64,000 nucleotides of DNA from positions 53,908,046 to 53,972,045 of the forward strand of contig NC_088302.1 in NCBI RefSeq assembly GCF_032854445.1. Reading direction: 5' to 3'. Shown one piece after another: positions 34,524 through 46,500 of the stretch. Source of the stretch: Liolophura sinensis. Its lineage: Eukaryota; Mollusca; Polyplacophora; Chitonida; Chitonidae. Position 1 is the stretch's first letter; every line of letters begins with the position of its first letter. The position numbers were made by a program, and so were the translations under genes. The notes beneath the pieces are model-generated. The model ran no database searches. It had not been told where the DNA came from and worked only from the letters and a program-made list of their open reading frames with translations.

Positions 34524-37500
34524 ATGGCCAAGCTTGGAATCACCTCCGAGAAGCAGAAATGGTGGAACGTCGACAAAACTCTTCTTCCTGTGAAGATGTT
34601 CTACTTTTTTTTCCTTGCAGGTGAGTTTCTCTTCATGTGTTTTGTTTGTTTGTTATGTGTTTTTTGTGCCTCTGTATGTTGGCAAGCAGTTACATTTCAA
34701 TGTCTGAGTCATGCATGTGAAAAAGCATTCGTGCACAAATGTTGCAGATGGAATTCAGGCTTTGCACATGCATTCAGCAATTTTCTGCAGAAAGCAGTAG
34801 TTGTACATGTGATAGTATCAGGTTGTTTCCTTTGATGTCCACATGATGATTACTCATTTATAGAGATTTTCCTTTTATTCATGTTATCAGTAAAATGCTA
34901 TCTTGTGTTACAAGACTTGCACTTGTCTTTGTTAATATTGCATCCATGGTGGTATGGAAATCTGATTGCCTAGGGAAAACCATGTGCAGGGTTAATAAGA
35001 AACGAATCCATGATACGTTTATTCGTGATACATGTTGTATGTTTTACATGTGTATTATGTGATACATGTTGTATGTTTTACATGTGTATTATGTGATACA
35101 TGTTGTATGTTTTACATGTGTATTATGTGATACATGCACATGTATGTGTACAGTGTGTATTATATGTACCCTAACCCTAATTCTTCAACCTTTTCAACTG
35201 TCTAAGTAAGCAATATTTTGGAACATTCAGGGAGAAGTATGGGGTGTAGAGAAGTAGTGTGCACAGTTTTAGGAAGCTGCCATCATTAATAACACGAACA
35301 AATCATTTTTAGCATCATTTTCGTAATAATCAGTGCATAAATTCCCCTGAAAAAGTGCATTAGTGGTTGAGCTAGATTTACAGTACACATGTAGGCCTAT
35401 GTAATGTTGTACATGAAGTACACGTGTAAAATTTATATTTTTGTGACTTGAGTGAACATTACTTGTTTAATTTTAAGTGTTGCTTCACCACCGGCCCGGA
35501 TAGCACAGTTGGTAGAGTGTCCGCTTCAGGACCGGTAGATCCAGGATCAATCCTTGATTGAGTCACACCTAAGACTCTCTATATAAAACATAGAGGTGAA
35601 ACAATAGCCGTTGTTCAGACTTTATGCGCACATGCTTTACCACTACATAAGTATATTTTTAAATTTAATACCTTTTCATTATTAACTAGGTTAATAAATT
35701 CCATGAATCCATTGTAGAATTTGATGACTAATGATATGAATGAATGTATACGGGCATTTCAGAAGATAATCATCCTACATGTACAAGTGTAGCTGCAGTA
35801 TATGGTATGGGTTAATACTTATTTGTGTAAAAACCCAACATGACAACCAAAATCAGTATCTACATGTAGTTGTTTAATTAATGTCAAAGCACACATTTTA
35901 ATAATAAATTGAAAGTTCAGTTCATGTAATATTTAATCTTCTAAGCAATTTATAAACAAAACATGTTCTATTTATGAATACAAAGTCTATATATTTTGAT
36001 GATAACTGTATTGAGAATCAACCTTAACTTATTGTATGTAATTTGGAGATGCCACATTATATCCTTGATGATCATGCATGTTTTTAGACCATCACCTACA
36101 TTTACTGTATGACCGTAGTATCCATGGTCAGGAATAGGAAAGGGGCATGTATGCATGGTTGTAAGTGTCAGGAATAGGAAAGGGGCATGTATGCTTGGTT
36201 GTAAGTGTCAGGAATAGGAAAGGGGCATGTATGCGTGGTTGTAAGTGTCAGGAATAGGAAAGGGGGCATGTATGCGTGGTTGTAAGTGTCAGGAATAGGA
36301 AAGGGGGCATGTATGTGTGGTTATAGGTGTCAGAATAGGAAAGGGGCATGTATGCATGGTTGTAAGTGTCAGGAATAGGAAAGGAGCCATGTATGCATGG
36401 TTAAAAGGGTCAGGAATAGGAAAGGAGGCATGTATGCGTGGTTATGGGTGTCAGGAATAGGAAAGGAGGCATGTATGCATGGTTATAGGGTCAGGGAATA
36501 GGAAAGGGGCATGTATGTGTGGTTATAGGGTCAGAATAGGAAAGGGGGCATGTATGTGTGGTTATAGAGTTAAGGATAGGAAAGGAGGCATGTATGTGTG
36601 GTTGTAGGTGTCAGGAATAGGAAAGGAGGCATGTATGTGTGGTTGTAGGTGTCAGGAATAGGAAAGGAGGCATGTATGCGTGGTTATAGGGTCAGGAATA
36701 GGAAAGGGGGCATGTATGTGTGGTTATAGGGTCAGGAATAGGAAAGGGGGCATGTATGTGTGGTTATAGGGTCAGGAATAGGAAAGGGGGCATGTATGTG
36801 TGGTTATAGAGTTAAGGATAGGAAAGGAGGCATGTATGTGTGGTTATAGAGTTAAGGATAGGAAAGGAGGCATGTATGTGTGGTTGTAGGTGTCAGGAAT
36901 AGGAAAGGAGGCATGTATGCGTGGTTATAGGGTCAGGAATAGGAAAGGGGGCATGTATGTGTGGTTATAGGGTCAGGAAATAGGAAAGGGGGCATGTATG
37001 TGTGGTTATAGAGTTAAGGATAGGGAAAGGAGGCATGTATGTGTGGTTATAGAGTTAAGGATAGGAAAGGAGGCATGTATGTGTGGTTGTAGGTGTCAGG
37101 AATAGGAAAGGAGGCATGTATGCGTGGTTATAGAGTTAAGGATAGGAAAGGAGGCATGTATGCTTGGTTGTAAGTGTCAGGAATAGGAAAGGGGGCATGT
37201 ATGCGTGGTTGTAAGTGTCAGGATAGGAAAGGGGGCATGTATGCGTGGTTGTAAGTGTCAGGAATAGGAAAGGGGGCATCTATGTGTGGTTATAGGTGTC
37301 AGGAATAGGAAAGGGGCATGTATGCATGGTTGTAAGTGTCAGGAATAGGAAAGGAGCCATGTATGCATGGTTAAAAGGGTCAGGAATAGGAAAGGAGGCA
37401 TGTATGCGTGGTTATGGGTGTCAGGAATAGGAAAGGAGGCATGTATGCATGGTTATAGGGTCAGGAATAGGAAAGGGGGCATGTATGTGTGGTTATAGGG

Positions 37501-40500
37501 TCAGGAATAGGAAAGGGGGCATGTATGTGTGGTTATAAGAGTTAAGGATAGGAAAGGAGGCATGTATGTGTGGTTGTAGGTGTCAGGAATAGGAAAGGAG
37601 GCATGTATGTGTGGTTGTAGGTGTCAGGAATAGGAAAGGAGGCATGTATGCGTGGTTATAGGGTCAGGAATAGGAAAGGGGGCATGTATGTGTGGTTATA
37701 GGGTCAGGAATAGGAAAGGGGGCATGTATGTGTGGTTATAGGGTCAGGAATAGGAAAGGGGGCATGTATGTGTGGTTATAGAGTTAAGGATAGGAAAGGA
37801 GGCATGTATGTGTGGTTATAGAGTTAAGGATAGGAAAGGAGGCATGTATGTGTGGTTGTAGGTGTCAGGAATAGGAAAGGAGGCATGTATGCGTGGTTAT
37901 AGGGTCAGGAATAGGAAAGGGGGCATGTATGTGTGGTTATAGGGTCAGGAATAGGAAAGGGGGCATGTATGTGTGGTTATAGAGTTAAGGATAGGAAAGG
38001 AGGCATGTATGTGTGGTTATAGAGTTAAGGATAGGAAAGAAGGCATGTATGTGTGGTTGTAGGTGTCAGGAATAGGAAAGGAGGCATGTATGCGTGGTTA
38101 TAGGGTCAGGAATAGGAAAAGGAGGCATGTATGCATGGTTATAGGGTCAGAAATAGGAAAGGAGGCATGTATGCATGGTTATAGGGGTCAGGAAATAGGA
38201 AAGGAGGCATGTATGCGTGGTTATAGGGATCAGGCATAGGAAAGGGGGCATGTATGTGTGGTTATAGAGTTAAGGATAGGAAAGGAGGCATGTATGTGTG
38301 GTTGTAGGTGTCAGGAATAGGAAAGGAGGCATGTATGCATGGTTATAAGGGTCAGGAATAGGAAAGGAGGCATGTATGTGTGGTTATAGGGGTCAGGCAT
38401 ACAAAAGGAGGCATGTATTCATGATAATAGGGGTCAGGAATAGGAAAGAAGGCATGTATGCGTGGTTGTAGGGTCAGGAATAGGAAAGGAGGCATGTATG
38501 TGTGGTTGTAGGGTCAGGAATAGGAAAGGAGGCATGTATGTGTGGTTGTAGGGTCAGGAATAGGAAAGAAGGCATGTATGCGTGGTTGTAGGGTCAGGAA
38601 TAGGAAAGGAGGCATGTATGTGTGGTTATAGGGATCAGGCATAGGAAAGGAGGCATGTATGTGTGGCTATAGATGTCAGGAATAGGAAAGGAGGCATGTA
38701 TGCATGGTTATAAGGGTCAGGAATAGGAAAGGAGGCATGTATGTGTGGTTATAGGGGTCAGGCATACAAAAGGAGGCATGTATTCATGATAATAGGGGTC
38801 AGGAATAGGAAAGAAGGCATGTATGCGTGGTTGTAGGGTCAGGAATAGGAAAGGAGGCATGTATGTGTGGTTGTAGGGTCAGGAATAGGAAAGGAGGCAT
38901 GTATGTGTGGTTGTAGGGTCAGGAATAGGAAAGAAGGCATGTATGCGTGGTTGTAGGGTCAGGAATAGGAAAGGAGGCATGTATGTGTGGTTATAGGGAT
39001 CAGGCATAGGAAAGGAGGCATGTATGTGTGGCTATAGATGTCAGAATAGGAAAGGAGGCATGTATGTGTGGTTGTAGGGTCAGGAATAGGAAAGGAGGCA
39101 TGTATGTGTGGTTATAGGGGTCAGGCATAGGAAAGGAGGCTTGTATGTGTGGCTATAGATGTCAGGAATAGGAGAGGAGGCATGTATGTGTGGTTATAGG
39201 GATCAGGCATAGGAAAGGAGGCATGTATGTGTGGCTATAGATGTCAGGAATAGGAGAGGAGGCATGTATGTGTGGTTATAAGTATTAGAAGACCAACAGT
39301 TTCATTTAAGCCAACACACATGTTCACAAACCTTTCACACATTCATCTTTATATGTTCAGTTTTGTTGCTGTGTATTTACCTTGTAGAAGTGCAGTATTA
39401 TCTACCAAATTGCTAATGCTTCTTAGTCTATCTCTCTCTCTTTAATATTTTAGCACGCCTGTACAAAGTATGTATTGAGCTGATGTTTTGAATTCATCCA
39501 TCTCCTACAGGAGAGCTCTGTAGTAACCTTGCATCCAAATTCAAGTTCACATCCTCTCAAAAACTACAGCTGAGCCACCCAAGACATTATGTCAAGCCTC
39601 TATTTTAAGATTTGATTATAACATTTCACGGAGAAGAATCCTGTTTGGAAGATACTGTAGTGAGCTCAAGTGGTTCTGTTTTGTGTTTTGACAGGGGTAG
39701 GAACACTGTTGCCATTCATCACATTATTCATGAAACAGCTGGGCCTGTCCTCTGGGGAGACTGGGTTATCTATGGTGTGATGCCCTTTGTGGGATTCTTA
39801 GTGAGGCCTGCCCTGGGGGCTGTAGCTGACAAGCTTCATCAGCACAAACTGGTCCTGATGGTCGTGTGTTTACTCACTGGCGTCTTCTACCTTGTCTGCT
39901 GCTGGTTCCAGCTAACATCAATGAGGATAGCACCAAGATATTCACCAGTATTCACTGTAACAATCAAGACTCCTACATCAGTGACTGTAACACTGGCCCG
40001 TCATGCCCCATGTCCCTAACCCATTATGGTAACATGACCATGGCAAATGGCAATTCATCTGCCACCAGTATGCATGGTCGGAAATGTTCAGCGGTGTGTA
40101 CGTTTGCAGTGCCTGGTGCCTACTCTACCCGCGTCTGCTTTACCTCCACTGTTGGCTCCTTCCCGGACAACTGCCTCAACATTTGGGTGAGTTCCACTGA
40201 GGAGTCGACGGTGAACTTCAGACTTCTTGATGCTGGCGCTGTTATCCACAAGGAGATTCTCCATGACCGCTACAAACTGAAAAAACCAAATGTCGTGAGC
40301 ACCGAGATTATGATCTGAAGAATCTGTCTTTCAGGGGAGAACCGTTCTGGAGGATGGTGTGTGACTCGGAGACAATCCTCAACTGTGATATGTCCTGCAC
40401 CACCACCCATGCACTGGAATGTAACCGTGAGACCACTGCCTATGGACAAACATTCTGGATATTTTTCTTTGTGTTTCTCTTGGCGAATATCGCCTTGGCG

Positions 40501-43500
40501 CCCACCCTAAGCCTGAATGATGCTATTGGCTATGATATTCTTGGGGACAAGAGTCATCGTTGGGAAAACAGAGACTCGGGGAACCATAGGCTTTGCATGT
40601 TTTGCTATTGCATCAACTCTCATAATGGATACACTGAGTAAATCCAATAAAACCATCGACTACAACATATCATTCTACATCTTGGAGGCCTGATGTTATT
40701 CTGTGTGATTGTGGCAGGTTTTCTAAAGGTGAACCCTGATTTGGTGTGTAATAAGATGTTCGTGATGTTGGCAAACTTGTCACCCAGCTAAGGATAGCGT
40801 CCTCCTCCTGACCATTCTCATGTTTGGTGTTTACTGTGGTGTCATAGAGGCCTTTCTTTTCTGGTATCTCCTTGACCTTCAACTCAAGTATTCGGGCCAT
40901 GTAAATGGTAATGCCATCATCATGGGTTTGTGTCTAATGTTGAACTGTGTGGCTGAAGCCCCCTTTCTGTTCATGTCTGGACACATCATTAAAGAATAGG
41001 TCAGTTGTCTTGTATCTACCTGGCATTTGCTGCATATGCCATTCGTTTCATTGGCTACTCCTTCCTGGTGAACCCCTGGCATATCCTCTTTCTTGAGCCC
41101 CTCCATGGTTTGACCTTTGGCCTCCTTTGGGCAGCAGCCACCTCTTACACCAACAAGATATCCCCTCCAGGAACCTCCGGGACCACACAGGGTCTGATCA
41201 GTGGTCTTCATTTTGGCTTTGGTAAGTTGCAGGAATGCGAACTAAAAGATTGTCTTTATCATTACATGTAATTACTCTCCTCAGCTACTAGTATTTAGAG
41301 CTAAATACGTCTTAACGTCTTAATGAAGAAACCGCAAATATCTTGTGTTCTTTTTAACATATGGACAGCAAAGTTATGGTTTGCCACAGAGGTTCATGTG
41401 ACAAGTGTTGCAAATCTTGACTGGTGCGTATAGGTTTGCATGTATTTACATGTGTTTTGTAATGCTTGTCTGATTTGATCACTGTCAAACATCTGGTAGC
41501 CTGTTATGTAGTAGACCAAAGGGCATACGGCCCCAGACCTGTTATTGTGGTTACTGTATGTTACCTCATCAGTTGTGTAATGAAGATAAAACACTGGAAT
41601 GAATGTTGATCATCTGCTTACATGATGACCCTCTTGTTTGCCTGTTAGTGTTTTGTTCAGTATGTTGTGGAGGTTTCAAGGGACAATTCATAGACTTTCA
41701 TTAGCATGAGAATTAATATCAGTTTTGTGAATAGAAGTGTTATTTATTAGAAGGCAGTTTGGCAGTCAGACATAATGTACCGCTATGTAACATGATGCCA
41801 AATAGGCTACGTAAGTTGAAACTTTTTTGTTGGATGTCGACAAGCTGTCTTTGAAAAACCATGGCGTCTGAAGCTGTCAGTTTAGCTCAGATCCTATGAC
41901 AAATAAAAGGATGATTGAGGATATCCATGCATAAGTGAAATTTGTAAGGCAAATATGTACATCTGTACTTGAACACTAATTAAATAAATAGGCAAATAAA
42001 TATTTTACACAGTTGAACAAACAGCCCACTGAGTTAACCTTCAGTACACACTGGATACAGAAAATGTGTCGAGTACTACCATACACCAAATAAATCAATT
42101 AAAACTATGCACCTAATATATCAAGTACTACTATACACCAAATATATCGAGCACTACAATCGAGTACTACTATACACCAAATATGTTGAGTAATACTATA
42201 TACCAAATACATCGAGTACTGCTGTACACCAAATATATCAAGTACTACTATACACCAAATATATCAAGTACTACAATACACCAAATATATCAAGTACTAC
42301 TATACACAAAATATATCAAGTACTATTATACACAGAATATATTGAGTACTACTATACACCAAATATATCAAGTACTACAATCGAGTACTACTATACACCA
42401 AATATATCAAGTAATATTATATACCAAATATATCAAGTACTACTATACACCAAATATATCAAGTACTACTATACACCAAATATATCAAGTACTACTATAC
42501 ACAAAATATATCAAGTACTACTATACACAGAATATATCGAGTACTGCTGTACACCAAATATATCAAGTACTACTATGCACCAAATATATCAAGTACTACT
42601 ATACACCAAATATATCAAGTACTACTATACACAGAATGTATCGAGTACTGCTGTACACCAAATATATCAAGTACTACTATGCACCAAATATATCAAGTAT
42701 TACTATACACCAAATATATCAAGTACTACTATACACAAAATATATCAAGTACTACTATACACAAAATATATCAAGTACTACTATACACAGAATATATCGA
42801 GTACTGCTGTACACCAAATATATCAAGTACTACTATGCACCAAATATATCAAGTACTACTATACACAAAATATATCAAGTACTACTATACACAGAATATA
42901 TCGAGTACTGCTGTACACCAAATATATCAAGTACTACTATGCACCAAATATATCAAGTATTACTATACACCAAATATATCAAGTACTACTATACACCAAA
43001 TATATCAAGTACTACAATACACAAAATATATCAAGTACTACTATACACAGAATATATCGAGTACTGCTGTACACCAAATATATCAAGTACTACTATACAC
43101 TGAATATATCGAGTACTGCTGTACACCAAATATATCAAGTACTACTATACACAAAATATATCAAGTACAACTACACACCAAATAAGTCCTTTCTGATACT
43201 GTTTTATTATCTTGTATGAGAGTGTCATGGACTGGAACATGTAGTGTTCTGCCTAATGACCCAAACTGATTAAGATGCAAAACAAGCATTTTGTGTCTCG
43301 CTACGGCACTGTACAAATATTTAGGAATTTTATAAAGATTATTTTTGAGCTTTTCTTTGTTATTCTTTATAGTTTAGTACAAACGAAGATGTAGATTGAA
43401 AATTTGTAGATATCTGACACAGGAAAAGCTTTAATATGTTGATTCTACAACCTGGGCTACATATGATCTACAAATTTCAAGAGCCATTGAGTTTGAAAAA

Positions 43501-46500
43501 ATGTATGTGAGCCTTGCACAAAAAGGTGCAGGAATCGGGAATGTATTTGTACTTTCTTGGGCAGTACATTTCACTAAGCACAGAATCCTAGTCTATATGA
43601 TCTGAACTGACCAACCACCATGAGTGCCAAGCAGAACAGAATTGTACACCACTTTTCACCTCTATTGTTTGGAGAGATTGGACAGTGCGCAAAACGAAGC
43701 ATTTGCAGGCAACAGTAGCTCATTGTGTAAAAAACGTAGTATTGACCTGAACATATGTGACATCCCACTCGGGAAAATGAGTTGTTATTTGCGTCGCAAT
43801 AGATATTAATCTGTTGCTTTACAAATTCGACTGGCAGTCACTAAAGAGCTCTGTTTTAGATAAGACATGCACTTTGTCCTGATGGACCTGAGGAATCACT
43901 TGCCTTTCACCAATACGGTACATGTACTTTGTCTTGAGGCACTCTGGGAATCATTTGCCATTCACCAATACGATACATGCACTTTGTCTTGAGGCACTCT
44001 GGGAATCATTTGCCATTCACCAATACGGTACATGCACTTTGTCTTGAGGCACTCTGGGAATCATTTGCCATTCACCAATACGGTACATGCACTTTGTCCT
44101 GAGGCACTCTGGGAATCATTTGCCATTCACCAATACGATACATGCACTTTGTCTTGAGGCACTCTGGGAATCATTTGCCATTCACCAATACGGTACATGC
44201 ACTTTGTCTTGAGGCACTCTGGGAATCATTTGCCTTTCATCAATACGGTACATGCACTTTGTCTTGAGGCACTCTGGGAATCATTTGCCATTCACCAATA
44301 CGGTACATGCACTTTGTCCTGAGGCACTCTTGGAATCATTTGCCTTTCACCAATACGGTACATGCACTTTGTCTTGAGGCACTCTTGGAATCATTTGCCA
44401 TTCACCAATACGGTACATGCACTTTGTCTTGAGGCACTCTGGTAATCATTTGCCTTTCACCAATACGGTACATGCACTTTGTCCTGAGGCACTCTGGTAA
44501 TCATTTGCCTTTCACCAATACGATACATGCACTTTGTCCTGAGGCACTCTGGGAATCATTTGCCTGTCACCAATACGGTACATGCACTTTGTGCTGAGGC
44601 ACTCTGGATATTCCCAACAATATCACGTATATAGGATAATGCAATGTGATACTGTAGATGGTACACTTCACAATGTGTAGAGGTCATAAGACGTGGAATG
44701 GGGTTTTGAATTTACCATTGGCTACGACAATTTGTTTAGGTATATGTTCTCAAACATTAATAGTTTACTCCTTAAAGGGAAGTTTTGCGTAAGTGTACAT
44801 GTACGTGTCGAAGCCAGCTATTCAAAGCACCGGGCCAAACTGTCCCAGGGCTCCTGTGGCCAAGGTGGTGAGTATGTCAGTGCGACGCAGTGACACAGGA
44901 GCTTCTCACCAATGCGGTGACTGAGTTAAAATCCAGCTCATGCTGGCTTCCTCTCTGGCTGTACCTGTGAAGGTCTGCCAATAACCTGCAACGATCGTGG
45001 GTTTTTCCTGGGCTCTGCCCTGTTTCTTCTCAGCACAATGCTGGCTGCTGTCGTATAATTGAAATATTCTTGAGTACGGCCAAAACACCAATCAAATAAA
45101 TAAATAAATACATAAATCAAAACAGACCCCAAAAGTACTTTCATGTATTTACTTTTTTTTGTTGCTGAGCCTTACATATAATTTGAGGTAGGATAAAATA
45201 CGGTGGCCTTCTTGGAACACATCTGATATGACCCCCTTGGAATCATTCCAGTAAGCTCTAATGCTTGTTAAGCTCTCACAGTAATGTGAAAAAACTTTGG
45301 GAAATATAGTCTAAAAAGAAAAAATTCATGGTGAGAATAAGTATTTAAAAAGTTGATTTATAGTTGCCATTTTACATTACATTAGAGCGCAATAGTTCAG
45401 AAGTATCATGACATTTCATTTGACCTTGACATTTTACTTTTATATAAATAATTTATTCTTGTGCTTGGCATTTGTACAGATATCATGCTTACGTGTATTT
45501 TGTTAGACTCGCTGTAATCTTCTAACATCATGATACATGAGTTTACCCTTGATTGGCCAACTGATATGAATACATCCCATACAGTGCCTCCTTATCAACC
45601 GACTGTACGGTATCATATTAGCCTGCTGGTGCGGAGGTTACATGCGGAATAGGATTTCAGGTTCTGTTTTCTGGGCTGTTGTCCGGGATAAGATAATCAC
45701 AGCCTCTTGAGTGTGGCTCGCGATTCTAGTAGTCCATCAATCTCACTGACAGATAAGTGGAATGATCATACCACTGTCTTCTATCCACCAATTTGTTCTG
45801 TGCCAAATTCTTGAGATAATATACAGTCTGTCAGACTGGTTTTCCCAACACGTCACATTATCAAGGCAAGATGAGGATGGCATACTGGTAAAAGAATAGA
45901 ATGAATCATCAAATGGCCAGATTAGGGAGCTTTATTCTTTCTCAGTAGGATCAGTGAATAGCTCAGTCGTAGTTTAGGTTCGCTATTGCATGAGATGACA
46001 GCACAGCTGAAATCTCCCTGAAGCCAAGTGGTATAAACTTACTATGTCAGTGGAAGGCGCACTGGGAAAAGCCTTATTTCAAAGCTCATCTTTAACAGAC
46101 AAACAGTGGCATCGGCTTTTCGCAATTTGACCTTGTTTACACCGGGCACTTTCTTTTAATTCACCCATAGGACTGACTGTCATCCCCGAGGCCTGGTCCC
46201 ATTGCGTTGTTTTTGTTTTAATGTGATTGTGTGTTAAATATGATGACAACACAGCATTTTGAATATTTCTAGATCAGTGACGTCTAATAAAATGCAATTA
46301 ACATCACTGCACTTTTTAAAACCTATTGCTGCTTAAGCCATGGTTCTAGGAAGTGTGCAAATTGCTACTATTTATGCATTTACATGAACAGTTAGAATAA
46401 ACCCCTGACTGAGGTAAACAATAATCAAAATCAAATTAAGTGAAATCTTTCTTATATCATATCTCATGTGCATCTGCTGTCTTGTTTTCATCTGTCAAGG

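Noticed and set aside
35168-35181. CCCTAACCCTAA motif considered as telomeric repeat (also near 56827)
   Set aside because: There are only two units each time, which is expected by chance or as minor internal scraps.
39612-39694. Upstream part of the ORF beginning at 39612 as MFSD6 coding sequence
   Set aside because: The acceptor TTTTGACAG ending at 39694 joins exon 1 in the correct phase to family-like sequence; the stretch before it has no resemblance and is intron.
42183-43219. Overlapping ORFs of 306, 214 and 168 codons
   Set aside because: All three frames read the same 26-bp unit, and the array lies inside an MFSD6 intron. They are repeat by-products.
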